From contig NZ_JAJKFQ010000026.1 of assembly GCF_020966635.1 (NCBI RefSeq), positions 287,894-351,893 on the forward strand: DNA of 64,000 bases, read 5' to 3'. Of the stretch, positions 17,557 to 27,153 are shown piece after piece. Position 1 is the stretch's first letter; every line of letters begins with the position of its first letter. The notes below the pieces were generated by a model. The model ran no database searches, was not told the DNA's origin, and worked only from the letters and a program-made list of their open reading frames with translations. This DNA is from Stieleria sp. JC731. GTDB taxonomy: Bacteria; Planctomycetota; Planctomycetia; Pirellulales; Pirellulaceae. A program made the position numbers and the translations under genes.

Positions 17557-18471
17557 TCAACAGGCAACTCGGGCAAGCCTGCTGCCTTCGGAATTGCCCG
17601 GCAGTTCAATACGGGCGTCTGCAGAATCCAATTCGATACGTGGTTTCTGGCCAATAAACCCGGCCCATCCCGTGAAGGTACTCGGAGGACCCAACATCAG
17701 ATCGGTTTCGGCCAATGCGTACATGTCACCCAATGCCGAACCGGGACCCCGGCATAGATTCAGACCGGCAAAAGAAGACTCGTCTAGTTTCTCGTGACTG
17801 CAAACCAAGAAGTTGACGCGACGGTTCGGGTATTGCTCCCGGACTTGGTGCATCCAGTTGGCGTACTGCTGATCGCTGAAGTAATACCTACCGCCTAAAA
17901 AATTTGCGTAATCGCCTCTGCGAATGTGAACTCCGACAAGAACGTCGGATTCGCCGCGGGCTTCGGCGACTGAGTCATCCACCGTTTTTCGGTCTTCTTG
18001 CGAGAGCGCGAAGTAGTCGCGGATCCGCGCCCAGTTTTCCATCAGCAATTGATCGCTACGAAAACGCCAGCCTTGCAGCAGCACGGTCCGGCCGGAGCGG
18101 ATCGCGTCTTCAAAACGATCACTTTGCAGATCACATTCATCGTGTTTGGATAGTCGGATGACTTTGAATGGACGACGCCGCAAGCCGGACAAGTACAACG
18201 CTTTTGTGCCGATCTCAACTGACTTCATCAAAGCCATCCGCTTTCGCAGTGATGGTGAACCGTCCGGGCGGCTCGAGCTTGATTCGGTTGAGTTTGAACT
18301 TCCATCGAACTCGCACCAGAGATCGCTACTGGTTTGGGGAAACAACCCCGCGTATTCGGCAAAGCATGGATTGCGCAGACGAACCTGATAATGTTTTGCC
18401 GCCGCAATTAAATGTGCAAACAGAAACAGACGGTTCCCCAATTGCCCAAAGCGTCGTGCAATAACCAGCAT
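17557..18471 (-). CDS. Alpha-1,2-fucosyltransferase family protein (GT11)
   Basis: The ATG at 18471 (MLVIARRFGQLGNRLFLFAH) is chosen because GT11 enzymes begin with a strand plus the G-[QR]-x-G-N motif; the 93 residues upstream in the open frame have no family character. The 304-residue length is normal. The GDP-fucose-binding motif HIRRGDYAN lies near residue 178, and the C-terminal ALAETDLMLGPPSTFTGWAG matches the family's last motif. It transfers fucose from GDP-fucose to glycan acceptors at the cytoplasmic membrane. It lies 58 bases upstream of the dehydrogenase gene, possibly co-transcribed, although the functions do not obviously connect. Confidence 0.85.
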   Translation of the reverse strand: MLVIARRFGQLGNRLFLFAHLIAAAKHYQVRLRNPCFAEYAGLFPQTSSDLWCEFDGSSNSTESSSSRPDGSPSLRKRMALMKSVEIGTKALYLSGLRRRPFKVIRLSKHDECDLQSDRFEDAIRSGRTVLLQGWRFRSDQLLMENWARIRDYFALSQEDRKTVDDSVAEARGESDVLVGVHIRRGDYANFLGGRYYFSDQQYANWMHQVREQYPNRRVNFLVCSHEKLDESSFAGLNLCRGPGSALGDMYALAETDLMLGPPSTFTGWAGFIGQKPRIELDSADARIELPGNSEGSRLARVAC

Positions 18472-18772
18472 GATGTCAGATTCTTGTGAAGCGAATATTT
18501 CGTCGTGCGGGCGGATGCAAATGCCCGGCAACAAGTCGACTTTTACGCGTTTTGATAGCTCTGTTTCAAGTCCGGCATGGCAGTTCAGCCGAGAGGGCGC
18601 GAGGCATTGTGTGACGAGTCCAAACCCCACCTGAGGGCTCCGATACAGATTTCCAGATACTTTTGTGATTGATCTTGCAGCCGAGCGGCCAAAAGTGCGA
18701 TAGCAAGGGTTATAGGGCTTGATTGGTGACCGGCCCGATCGATTTTGCATTTCGAAGAATAGAGCTATCGCG
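18472..18772. other. Divergent intergenic region between the fucosyltransferase and a small exported protein gene
   Basis: About 300 bases lie between the two divergent start codons. The upstream extension of the fucosyltransferase frame into this region looks non-coding. No convincing promoter hexamer pair, RNA or repeat was found. Confidence 0.4.
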
Positions 18773-19225
18773 ATGAAGATTCGTTCTGCCGCTTTCGCCG
18801 CTGCGGTTTTAACAACGCTTTTTGTATTGAGCCCCTCGACGGGCTTTGCCCAGGAAACGACTCCTGATCTGCCGCCTGCCAGTCCGGTGTCTCAACTGGT
18901 TAGCAACCTGAACCCGCTAAACTGGAAGATGCCTTCGATGGGCAGTATTTTGCCTTCGAAAGCTGAAAAAGACCGTGTGATCACGAAAAAGAACAGCTTG
19001 GTCACAGAGGTTTCCACTACAGCGAAGAAGAGCTGGCAGCGGACAAAAGAAACACTCAATCCGATGAGATTGATTCCGGCCGGATTCCGTACGCCGAGCA
19101 CGGAGACAAAGCCTGCGGAACCGAAGTCTGAAGGCTTCTTTAGCAAGTTGTTCTCGCCATTTCCGCCCAAGGAAGAAGACGAAGCGACGGTGACTGATTG
19201 GCTACGACAGGATCACGTTCAGTAG
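18773..19225 (+). CDS. Small exported protein of unknown function
   Basis: The ATG at 18773 begins a clear signal peptide (MKIRSAAFAAAVLTTLFVLS, cleavage expected after GFAQ). The mature part of about 120 residues is basic and Pro/Ser rich, with the segments LVSNLNPLNWKMPSM and FFSKLFSPFPPKEED. The central part, TTAKKSWQRTKETLNPMRL, could form an amphipathic helix. No known domain was recognised. It is the last gene before the large repeat array and has no same-strand partner nearby. Confidence 0.75.
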   Translation: MKIRSAAFAAAVLTTLFVLSPSTGFAQETTPDLPPASPVSQLVSNLNPLNWKMPSMGSILPSKAEKDRVITKKNSLVTEVSTTAKKSWQRTKETLNPMRLIPAGFRTPSTETKPAEPKSEGFFSKLFSPFPPKEEDEATVTDWLRQDHVQ

Positions 19226-19424
19226 TCCACTGAGTCTCTTGTGCATTGTCATCAGCCGCAACGCGCCAGCGTGCGGATGCAAGCCCTTATTTATCTAGAT
19301 CAGCCGCAACGCGCCAGCGTGCGGTTCTCTTGGCAGCGTCAATCGGCGCTAGAAACAGTTGGCACACATACGTGCGGTGATTTTCGGTTGCAGCATTGCT
19401 CGCTGCTTGCACCCTCACCCCCGG

Positions 19425-19503
19425 CCCCTCTCCCTCAAAACCTTCGCGGGATTATCCATCGCGATTTCAGCGTCCTCAGCGCGAAGTCTTTGAAGGAGAG
19501 GGG
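19425..19503. repeat. Long inverted repeat (24-bp arms) in the first full repeat unit
   Basis: Arms 19425-19448 and 19480-19503 pair at 21 of 24 positions around a 31-base loop. The arms begin with CCCCTCTCCCT and end with GGAGAGGGG, like the CCCTC...GAGGG interspersed hairpins seen in many bacterial genomes. Confidence 0.85.
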
Positions 19504-19719
19504 AGCCCGCATGGTTGTATTGCGTCGTCCCGCTTGATGACACGATCACCCGCCTCGCACCAGCGTCCGGTTTATCGCCCGCCCTTCATGCTGATCAGCC
19601 GCAACGCGCCAGCGTGCGGTTCTCTTGGCAGCATCAGCCGGCGCTCGAAACAGTTGGAACAGATACGTGCGGTTGTTTTTGGTTTCAGCATTGCTGGCTG
19701 CTGGCACCCTCACCCCCGG

Positions 19720-19799
19720 CCCCTCTCCCTCAAAACCTTCGCGCGTTATATCCATCGGGATTTCAGCGTCCTCAGCGCGAAGCCTTTAAAGGAGAGGGG
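19720..19799. repeat. Long inverted repeat in the second full repeat unit
   Basis: Same element as at 19425; arms 19720-19743 and 19776-19799. Some arm substitutions differ from the first copy while pairing is largely kept. Confidence 0.8.
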
Positions 19800-20229
19800 A
19801 GCCCGCATGGTTGTATTGCGTCGTCCCGCTTGATGACGTGATCACGCTCCTCGCACCAGCGTCCGGCTTTTTACCCGCCCTTCATGCTGATCAGCCGCAA
19901 CGCGCCAGCGTGCGGTTCTCTGGGCAGCATCAGCCGGCGCTAGAAACAGTTGGCAAACATGCGTGCGGTGGTTTTCGGTTGCAGCATTGCTGGCTGCTTG
20001 CACCCTCACCCCCGGCCCCTATGGTTTCATCGCAGCGTCCCGCTTGATGACGCGATCACCCGCAACGCACCAGCGTCCGGTTTTTTACCCAGCCTTCATG
20101 CTGATCAGCCGCAACGCGCCAGCGTGCGGTTCCCTAGGCAGGATCAATGGGCGCTAGAAACAGTTGGCAAACATGCGTGCGGTGGTTTTCGGTTGCAGCA
20201 TTGCTGGCTGCTGGCACCCTCACCCCCGG

Positions 20230-20308
20230 CCCCTCTCCCTCAAACCCTTCGCGGGTTTATCCATCGGGATTTCAGCGTCCTCAGCGCGAAGACTTTGAAG
20301 GAGAGGGG
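20230..20308. repeat. Long inverted repeat in the fourth repeat unit
   Basis: Same element; arms 20230-20253 and 20285-20308. The third unit lacks it: there the 5' arm runs directly from CCCCT into the block after the hairpin, which indicates a clean deletion. Confidence 0.8.
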
Positions 20309-20511
20309 AGCCCGCATGGTTGTATTGCAACGACGCGATCAGCCGCAACGCGCCAGCGTGCGGTTACATGCCCGCACAATCTCGCCGAGGCCAGCGACCG
20401 CCATCAGCTGATAGTTTGTGAAAATTCGAGCGTTCAACAGGCCTACGGCACCCCGGATGCTATTTAAACACAGCTCATCTCAGACGGCTCGGATCAAAAA
20501 TCGCGGCGATT

Positions 20512-20540
20512 TTGTCGCAATCGGGAAAACATGGTAGACT
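20512..20540 (+). promoter_or_regulatory. Sigma-70-type promoter of the DUF1549/DUF1553 gene
   Basis: TTGTCG (20512-20517) and TAGACT (20535-20540) are separated by 17 bases, close to the TTGACA/TATAAT consensus. It lies about 90 bases before the ATG at 20629 and just beyond the repeat array, so the pair of genes downstream has its own promoter. Confidence 0.6.
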
Positions 20541-20628
20541 ACGCGTCCCGCATTCCCTCCTTCCAATGTACTGATCGCCAGGCCCTCGTGGTTCCCGCCG
20601 TTGATCAGCCTAGCCCACCGATCCAAAC

Positions 20629-22941
20629 ATGCGATTGCCGTTCATATCGCTCGCCGTTGTGGCCGTGTTGTCTGGCTTGAATTCGATCTGCATTGTTCAG
20701 GCCGACGATCCGAACTCCGATGAGTTGGCGGTTCACCATGAATTCACAACCGATGTGATGCCGGTGTTATCAAAAGCGGGCTGCAATCTTGGCACTTGCC
20801 ATGGCAACTTGAATGGCAAAGGGGGGCTGAAGCTTTCGCTGCGTGGCCAAGACCCCGAGTACGACTATCAGAAGCTTGTTCGATCTCTCCGCGGCAGACG
20901 CATCAATGTTGCCGCCCCCGAACGCAGCTTAATTCTGCAAAAGGCCATTGGCGAAGTTCCTCATGGTGGCGGGTTACGTTTGTCAGAGGATAGCGAGCAT
21001 TATGAAATCCTGGTTCGGTGGCTGCGTAGTGGAGCGCCCGGGCCATCCGAACAAGCCGCGACGTTGGTCAAGCTTGATGTCCAGCCGAAACAAGCGATCG
21101 TTTCTGATCCCCTGGATCATGTGGCGATCAAAGTTACCGCTACGTTTTCCGACGGTTCGACTCGCGATGTGACCGACACGGCTTGCTACGAACTGTCGAA
21201 TCTGAAAGCGACGGTCGATGCGAACGGAATTGTCACTCGTAAAAAGCACGGGGAAACAACGCTGATCGTTCGGTACCTGCAAATGCAGCAACCGATTCCG
21301 ATTGCCTTCATCGAATCGCGTCCTGATTTTCAATGGGACAACCCAGCGCCGATCAATGAAATCGACGAGCACGTCTTTGCAAAGCTTCAGCGACTGCGAC
21401 TAAACCCCTCGCCGGTCTGCTCTGACGCGGTTTTCGTTCGGCGTGCTTATGTCGACGCGATCGGACGGATCCCAAGTGCCGATGAGGCGAAAAGTTTCGT
21501 TGCCGACAGCAGCGATGATAAACGTCAGCGGCTGATCGACGAGTTGCTTCAGCGTTCCGAGTTCGCGGATTTTTGGTCGTTGAAGTACGCGGATATCCTA
21601 CGGACCGAAGAAAAGGTCTTGGACACCAAAGGCGTCGAGGTGTTCCACCAGTGGATTCACGATAGCGTCGCTACAGCGAAACCGATCGATCAATTCGTCC
21701 GCGAGTTGGTGACGTCTTCGGGAAGCACCTTTAGCAATCCGCCAGCGAACTACTATCGCGCAAATCGCGATCCGTCCACACGCGGCGAAACCACCGCGCG
21801 CCTTTTTCTCGGCACGCGTCTGCAATGTGCCAAATGCCACAACCATCCATTCGATGTCTGGACACAGGACGACTATTACCAATGGGCGTCACTATTTTCC
21901 CAGCTGAAGTACGAAGGAGGTGACGCTGATCGCCAAGACAAGCTCGACAAAAACGAGATCGCCGGCGACGAGACGGTTCTGGTCTCGAAAAATGATGAAG
22001 TCAAAAACCCTGATACAAAGAAAGTTGCTGAGCCAAAATTTCTTGGCGGAGCAACTTTGTCGGGTGAGCAAAAAGAACAACGGTTAGAAGAGCTTGCTCG
22101 TTGGTTGACATCGTCTGAAAACGACTTGTTCGTTAAGTCGCAAGTCAACTTCGTCTGGTACCAGCTATTCGGGCTCGGCATCGTTGACCCGATTGATGAT
22201 TTTCGATTGACGAACCCGCCAAGCAATCCCGCACTGATGAACGCCTTGGCTAAGCGTTTTGTCGATGGCAAGTTCGACCTGCGGAATCTTGTCGGCTGGA
22301 TCATGAAGTCGAAAACGTATCAATTAGCTTCTGAACCCAACGAAACGAACGCATTCGATCACGTCAGCTATTCCCATGCCTCGGTTCGTCGTCTGCCGGC
22401 CGAAGTCATCTTGGATATGCAAAGCGATGTATTGGGCACACCGGTCAAGTTCCTTGGCCAAGCCGAAGGCATTCGAGCTATTCAGATACCTGGGGTGCTG
22501 AGCAAACAAGTCCGGCGAAAGGGGCCCAGTGAGGGCGATCGCTTTCTGAAAACATTCGGCAAGCCTGAACGTATTTTGGCTTGCGATTGCGAACGCTCCA
22601 ACGAAACGACTTTAAAACAAGTCTTGATGCTTATCGGCGAGGGGCTAAACGATCGGATCGTATCGCCTAGCAATACCATCGCAGAACTTGCCCGGTCTGA
22701 CCTGAGCAACGAACAGGTCATCGAACAATTGTATTGGTCTGCATTGACGCGAGCGCCGAACGAAAGCGAGTTAAACGCGGCATTGGCGCTGATAGAAGAT
22801 CGCTCTGTCGAACGAGCCGATGATCTTGCCGATCTCGCGCGATCGATCGTGACAAACCCTTCCAACAACGAACGTCTCGTTGCGCTCCAGGATTTGGCTT
22901 GGGCCCTGATGAACGCCAAAGAATTCCTGTTTCGCCAATAA
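20629..22941 (+). CDS. DUF1549/DUF1553 family exported protein with Big-2-like domain (PSD1-type)
   Basis: A 770-residue protein with a signal peptide (MRLPFISLAVVAVLSGLNSI). Next is a cytochrome-like segment with CNLGTCHG (about residues 51-58). A bacterial Ig-like (Big-2) stretch follows: VKLDVQPKQAIVSDPLDHVA and FSDGSTRDVTDTACYE. Then DUF1549 (DEHVFAKLQRLRLNPSPVC, FVRRAYVDAIGRIPSADE, QCAKCHNHPFDVWTQDDYY with a second CxxCH). DUF1553 has the ending typical of the family (DLAWALMNAKEFLFRQ). These proteins are exported, probably bind heme c, and co-occur with DUF1501 proteins. The function is unknown; roles in polymer degradation have been suggested for the group. It forms an operon with the DUF1501 gene 34 bases downstream. 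Confidence 0.93.
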   Translation: MRLPFISLAVVAVLSGLNSICIVQADDPNSDELAVHHEFTTDVMPVLSKAGCNLGTCHGNLNGKGGLKLSLRGQDPEYDYQKLVRSLRGRRINVAAPERSLILQKAIGEVPHGGGLRLSEDSEHYEILVRWLRSGAPGPSEQAATLVKLDVQPKQAIVSDPLDHVAIKVTATFSDGSTRDVTDTACYELSNLKATVDANGIVTRKKHGETTLIVRYLQMQQPIPIAFIESRPDFQWDNPAPINEIDEHVFAKLQRLRLNPSPVCSDAVFVRRAYVDAIGRIPSADEAKSFVADSSDDKRQRLIDELLQRSEFADFWSLKYADILRTEEKVLDTKGVEVFHQWIHDSVATAKPIDQFVRELVTSSGSTFSNPPANYYRANRDPSTRGETTARLFLGTRLQCAKCHNHPFDVWTQDDYYQWASLFSQLKYEGGDADRQDKLDKNEIAGDETVLVSKNDEVKNPDTKKVAEPKFLGGATLSGEQKEQRLEELARWLTSSENDLFVKSQVNFVWYQLFGLGIVDPIDDFRLTNPPSNPALMNALAKRFVDGKFDLRNLVGWIMKSKTYQLASEPNETNAFDHVSYSHASVRRLPAEVILDMQSDVLGTPVKFLGQAEGIRAIQIPGVLSKQVRRKGPSEGDRFLKTFGKPERILACDCERSNETTLKQVLMLIGEGLNDRIVSPSNTIAELARSDLSNEQVIEQLYWSALTRAPNESELNAALALIEDRSVERADDLADLARSIVTNPSNNERLVALQDLAWALMNAKEFLFRQ

Positions 22942-22975
22942 CGAATCTCCCCAAACAATCGAGAGCCGCATCGCA

Positions 22976-24337
22976 ATGTTCTCATCAATGAATCGGCGTG
23001 CCGCCTTGCGCATCGGTGGCGCAGGAATGCTGGGGTTGAACATGCCCAAACTGATCCGAGCGGCCGAAAGCAGCAAGTCGATCAAGCCTCGCGCCAAATC
23101 GGTGATCTTTCTGTTCCAGTGGGGCGGTCCAAGCCAATTGGATACGTTCGACATGAAGCCAAACGCGCCCGAAAAGGTGCGAAGCCCCTATCGGCCGATT
23201 TCGACCAGTGCCCCCGACATTCAGATCTGCGAGCTGATGCCTGAAATGGCAAAGCGGATGCACCACGTGACGCTCATTCGCACGATGACGCATACGATGA
23301 ACAATCACGCGTCCGCCGGTTACTATGCATTGTCGGGACACAAACCGCCGACAGACGATCAACGTTTAAGAGACTCATTGGATCTGTATCCCGCGTACGG
23401 AAGCGTTGTTGATCATCTAGCACCAAACGACAACGGCATGCCGACGTTTGTCTCGTATCCACACGTGATCCGTGACGGTTCGGTTGTGCCAGCCCAACAT
23501 GCAAGCTTTCTTGGTAAGCGACATGACCCACTGCGTTTCTTGGAAGATCCCAATGACAAAAATTTTAAGCTGCCCGAACTGAGTCTTCCGCAGGGGCTTT
23601 CGATCGATCGGTTGCATCGACGACGCGAAATGCAAAAGCTGATTGACCAGCAAACGAAGCTGATGGACTATTCCAGTCAGGCACAAGGTTTCGACGACTA
23701 CTACCAGCGAGCGATGTCAATGTTGACATCCGATCGTGTTCGCAAAGCATTTGATTTGTCCGCCGAACCGGAGAAGGTTCGCGATCGATATGGCCGGACG
23801 ACATACGGTCAAAGTTGCCTGCTGGCGCGCCGGCTTGTCGAGTCAGGTGTCAAATTTGTGACGGCATACTTCTCAGCCAGTATCGGCGGCCGACGTGTCA
23901 ACGATGGCGGCTGGGACACTCACGGCTTTGACAACACGCGGATGTACGAAATTGTAAATAACTATCAATTGCCTTTGACCGACCAGACATTGCCAACTCT
24001 GCTAGATGATTTGGAAGAACGCGGGTTGCTTGACGAGACTTTGGTAGTCTGGATGGGTGAGTTCGGGCGCACCCCGGACATCAACAAAAATCTTAGTCGA
24101 GATCACTGGCCACGGTGCTACACCACACTGCTGGCCGGCGGTGGCGTCAAGGGCGGATACGTGTACGGAAAATCGGACGAGCACGCGAGACTCCCAGCCG
24201 AGAACCCGGTCCGACCGGAAGATCTGGCGGCCACGATTTTCCATCTTTTGGGAATCGACCCGCTGACCGAGATCTATGATCGCGATAATCGTCCACTCGT
24301 CATTGGCGGTGATACGATCTACGACATCTTTGCCTAG
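22976..24337 (+). CDS. DUF1501 family protein, TAT-exported
   Basis: A 453-residue protein. The start at 22976 has GAGAG upstream; an in-frame ATG at 22988 is an alternative. A twin-arginine signal (MNRRAALRIGGAGMLGLNMP) opens the protein. The DUF1501 body has FLFQWGGPSQLDTFDMKP, HNNHASAGYYALSG-type residues around MNNHASAGYYALSGHKPP, GWDTHGFD and VVWMGEFGRTPDIN near the C-terminus. The fold belongs to the alkaline-phosphatase/sulfatase superfamily, with Asp/His residues placed like its metal ligands, but the activity is unproven. It partners with the DUF1549/1553 protein upstream. Confidence 0.93.
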   Translation: MFSSMNRRAALRIGGAGMLGLNMPKLIRAAESSKSIKPRAKSVIFLFQWGGPSQLDTFDMKPNAPEKVRSPYRPISTSAPDIQICELMPEMAKRMHHVTLIRTMTHTMNNHASAGYYALSGHKPPTDDQRLRDSLDLYPAYGSVVDHLAPNDNGMPTFVSYPHVIRDGSVVPAQHASFLGKRHDPLRFLEDPNDKNFKLPELSLPQGLSIDRLHRRREMQKLIDQQTKLMDYSSQAQGFDDYYQRAMSMLTSDRVRKAFDLSAEPEKVRDRYGRTTYGQSCLLARRLVESGVKFVTAYFSASIGGRRVNDGGWDTHGFDNTRMYEIVNNYQLPLTDQTLPTLLDDLEERGLLDETLVVWMGEFGRTPDINKNLSRDHWPRCYTTLLAGGGVKGGYVYGKSDEHARLPAENPVRPEDLAATIFHLLGIDPLTEIYDRDNRPLVIGGDTIYDIFA

Positions 24338-24498
24338 CGGTCGGTGGCCTGCCTCCCGGCGTGCTGGCAATTCCGAACGACAAACAAAGTTCCCGGCAAA
24401 GCTGACCTCTGCACAATCGAATTCCGATTGGTATAACGAGATCGGCCCGTCAGTGCCTTTCGATTCGTTCTCTCCAATGGAATTGCTATTGCCGCGTT

Positions 24499-26649
24499 AT
24501 GGACGACAAAATACTCCAGCAGATCGCCGACGAACTACAGCTGCCCATCAAGCAGGTCCGTGCCGCTGTAGAGCTACTCGAAGCCGGCAACACGATCCCA
24601 TTCATCGCCCGCTATCGAAAGGAAGTGACCGGAACACTTGATGAAATTGCGCTTCGGGCGATCGAGGATGCGCTCGAAAAGGCTAACGCTTTGGCTGCTC
24701 GCAAAGCCACCGTTTTGAAGTCGATTGACGATCAAGGATTGCTGACCGATTCGTTGCGAAAAAAGATCGAAGCGTGCAACGATCTTAAAACGCTCGAAGC
24801 AATCTACCTGCCTTTCAAACCGAAGCGACGCACCCGAGCAACGATTGCCCGTGAACGCGGATTGCAGCCCTTGGCGGATTTGATCACCAGCCCCAAACGC
24901 CTGCCCAAATCCAAGAAAGAGCTACTGGCTTCGTTCGTCGACGCAGGCAAAGACGTCCCCGACGCCGACGCTGCACTCGCCGGTGCCCTGGATATCGTTG
25001 CCGAACAATGGTCCGAAGTTCCCGAAACGCGTCAGTGGTTGGCTGACCAATCGATGAAATTCGGGAAGGTCACTTCGGCAGTCAAACGCGGAAAAAAGAC
25101 CGCGGAAGGTGCAGACAAGTTCGAACAATATTTCGATCGCCAGGAATCGGTCAGCCGCGTTCCGGGGCACCGCTTGCTTGCCATGATGCGCGGTGCCGGT
25201 GAAGGTTTATTGCGTTTGAACATCGAACTCGAAGGCGATCGAGAGCTAACGGATCTGAAACGGAAGCTGGTTCCCAATCGAGATTCTGAATTCACGCCTG
25301 ACCTGCTCAATTGTGTCGAAGATTGCTTCGATCGTTTGTTGATGCCCGCGACCGAATCGACGGTGTTGTCGGAATTGAAGGACCGAGCTGATGCGGAAGC
25401 GATTGAAGTGTTCGGCAAGAACCTGCACGAACTGTTGATGTCACCCCCGGCAGGTCCACGTGTCACGCTCGGGATCGATCCCGGTTTCCGAACCGGTTGC
25501 AAAGTCGCGGTCATTGACGGGACTGGCAAGTTTCTTGAGAACGTGACCATCTATCCGACCGCTCCGAAGAACGACATCAAGGGTGCCGGCCTCGCACTCT
25601 TGAAATTGATCAAGAAACATCAGGTGGAGTTGATCGCGATCGGCAACGGCACCGCTTCTCGTGAAACCGATGCCTTCGTTGGAGATCTGCTGAAGCAAGA
25701 AAAGTTAGACGTCACGAAGGTGATGGTCAGTGAGTCCGGCGCATCAATCTATTCCGCGAGCGATGTCGCGGTGAAAGAGTTCCCAGATTTGGACATTACC
25801 GTTCGAGGTGCGATCAGTATCGCGAGGCGTCTGCAAGACCCGCTTGCCGAATTGGTGAAAACGGATCCGAAGTCGATCGGGGTTGGCCAATATCAACACG
25901 ACGTCAATCAAACTCGACTTCGCAAGTGTCTGGATCGGACGGTGGAGTCCTGCGTGAACCAAGTCGGCGTCGACTTGAACACCGCCAGTGTTTCTCTGTT
26001 GTCCTACGTCGCTGGTATTGGGCCAAAGTTGGCTGAGAAGATCGTCGAATATCGTGACACCCAAGGCCAATTTAAAAACCGCAAGGAACTTACATCCGTT
26101 CCAAAGCTTGGCAAAAAGGCTTTCGAGCAAGCCGCAGGTTTCCTGCGAATACGTGGTGGTGACCAACCGTTGGACCAGTCGGCTGTCCATCCCGAAAGCT
26201 ACCCCGTTGTCGAACAGATGGCGAAGCGGTTGAAGGCAGATTTGACAGCGATGGTCGGCAACGCGACCTTATCGACCAAGCTGCGTCCGGAAGACTATGT
26301 CAGTGATCGATTTGGCCTGCCAACGGTCCAGGACATTATTACGGAACTTGGCAAGCCCGGTCGTGACCCGCGGCAAGAATTCAAAGCGGTTCAGTTCGAC
26401 GATTCACTCAATAGCATCGAAGATTTGAAAACCAACTTGGTTGTCGAAGGCGTTATCACGAACGTGACGCACTTTGGCGCATTCGTGGACATCGGTGTGC
26501 ATCAAGATGGCTTGATTCATGTGTCGCAACTGGCTGACCAGTTTGTATCCGATCCGAACGAATTTGTTTCGGTCGGCGAAGTCGTACGAGTCAAGGTATT
26601 GGAAGTCGACGTCGACCGAAAACGAATTTCACTCACAAGAAAATTCTAA
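24499..26649 (+). CDS. tex: Tex family RNA-binding protein (transcription accessory protein)
   Basis: A 716-residue protein covering the full Tex architecture. The N-terminal helical region has PFIARYRKEVTGTLDE. The YqgF-like RNase H fold starts at GIDPGFRTGCKVAVID. A helix-hairpin-helix part contains VGVDLNTASVSLLSYVAGIG. The C-terminal S1 domain has EGVITNVTHFGAFVDIGVHQ and ends DRKRISLTRKF. Tex binds nucleic acid and influences transcription and RNA handling; it is nearly universal and highly conserved. It stands alone, about 160 bases after the DUF1501 gene. Its 3' end runs into the first palindromic repeat array. Confidence 0.96.
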   Translation: MDDKILQQIADELQLPIKQVRAAVELLEAGNTIPFIARYRKEVTGTLDEIALRAIEDALEKANALAARKATVLKSIDDQGLLTDSLRKKIEACNDLKTLEAIYLPFKPKRRTRATIARERGLQPLADLITSPKRLPKSKKELLASFVDAGKDVPDADAALAGALDIVAEQWSEVPETRQWLADQSMKFGKVTSAVKRGKKTAEGADKFEQYFDRQESVSRVPGHRLLAMMRGAGEGLLRLNIELEGDRELTDLKRKLVPNRDSEFTPDLLNCVEDCFDRLLMPATESTVLSELKDRADAEAIEVFGKNLHELLMSPPAGPRVTLGIDPGFRTGCKVAVIDGTGKFLENVTIYPTAPKNDIKGAGLALLKLIKKHQVELIAIGNGTASRETDAFVGDLLKQEKLDVTKVMVSESGASIYSASDVAVKEFPDLDITVRGAISIARRLQDPLAELVKTDPKSIGVGQYQHDVNQTRLRKCLDRTVESCVNQVGVDLNTASVSLLSYVAGIGPKLAEKIVEYRDTQGQFKNRKELTSVPKLGKKAFEQAAGFLRIRGGDQPLDQSAVHPESYPVVEQMAKRLKADLTAMVGNATLSTKLRPEDYVSDRFGLPTVQDIITELGKPGRDPRQEFKAVQFDDSLNSIEDLKTNLVVEGVITNVTHFGAFVDIGVHQDGLIHVSQLADQFVSDPNEFVSVGEVVRVKVLEVDVDRKRISLTRKF

Positions 26650-26670
26650 AACTGGATCGTGGTCCGAAAC

Positions 26671-27145
26671 TACCCGTCACGCTCCATCGTCCCGAGCGAC
26701 ACCCCATCCCACCGGAACCAATACCCGACATCACGGGGACCGTGATGGGTACCATTTGAGTTTTCCAAAGTACCCGGCACGCTCCGCCGTGCCGACCGGC
26801 CTCGATCCCGCCGGAACCAACGCCGTGCATCACGGGGACCGTGATGGGTACCATTTGAGTTTTCCAAAGTACCCGGCACGCTCCGCCGTGCCGACCGGCC
26901 TCGATCCCGCCGGAACCAACGCCGTGCATCACGGGGACCGTGATGGGTACCATTTGAGTTTTCCAAAATACCCGGCACGCTCCGCCGTGCCGACCGGCCT
27001 CGATCCCGCCGGAACCAACGCCCGGCATCACGGGGACCGTGATGGGTACCATTTGAGTTTCCAAAGTACCCGGCACGCTCCGCCGTGCCGACCGGCACCC
27101 AATCACACCAGAATCAATACCCAGCATCACGGGAACCGTGATGGG
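26671..27145. repeat. Tandem array of five copies of a 99-bp double-palindrome repeat
   Basis: Copies begin (TACCCG) at 26671, 26771, 26870, 26969 and 27067, a period of 98-100 bp; the three middle copies are nearly identical and the outer two diverged. Each unit has two hairpins: GGCACGCTCCGCCGTGCC and a perfect CATCACGG-GGA-CCGTGATG. Each is followed by GGTACC and TTTGAGTTTTCCAAA. Because the period is three times 33, frames stay open on both strands, but nothing suggests a real protein. The array lies between the 3' ends of tex and the YhcH gene. Confidence 0.95.
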
Positions 27146-27153
27146 GACACTGT

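Larger units (their letters stand above)
19256..20363. repeat. Tandem array of hairpin-rich repeats, about 295 bp per full unit
   Basis: A 21-bp imperfect palindrome (core GCAACGCGCCAGCGTGC) recurs at 19256, 19304, 19599, 19895, 20109 and 20343. Between the copies are other conserved blocks: GCAGCATTGCTGGCTGC, a long inverted repeat with 24-bp arms, and a block containing CCCGCTTGATGACNCGATCA. Units 19304-19598 and 19599-19894 are full (295 and 296 bp). The next two are shortened by deletions (214 and 234 bp). The region has no credible gene; open frames across it arise from the high GC content and repetition. Confidence 0.92.

Noticed and set aside
17499..17654. 52-codon N-terminal extension of the 3-hydroxyacyl-CoA dehydrogenase
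   Set aside because: It overlaps the fucosyltransferase 3' end and precedes the Rossmann start by an unrelated sequence.
19241..20411. Several overlapping open frames in the repeat array
   Set aside because: Translations repeat the same low-complexity phrases in different frames and the units differ by lengths not divisible by three, so no frame is preserved.
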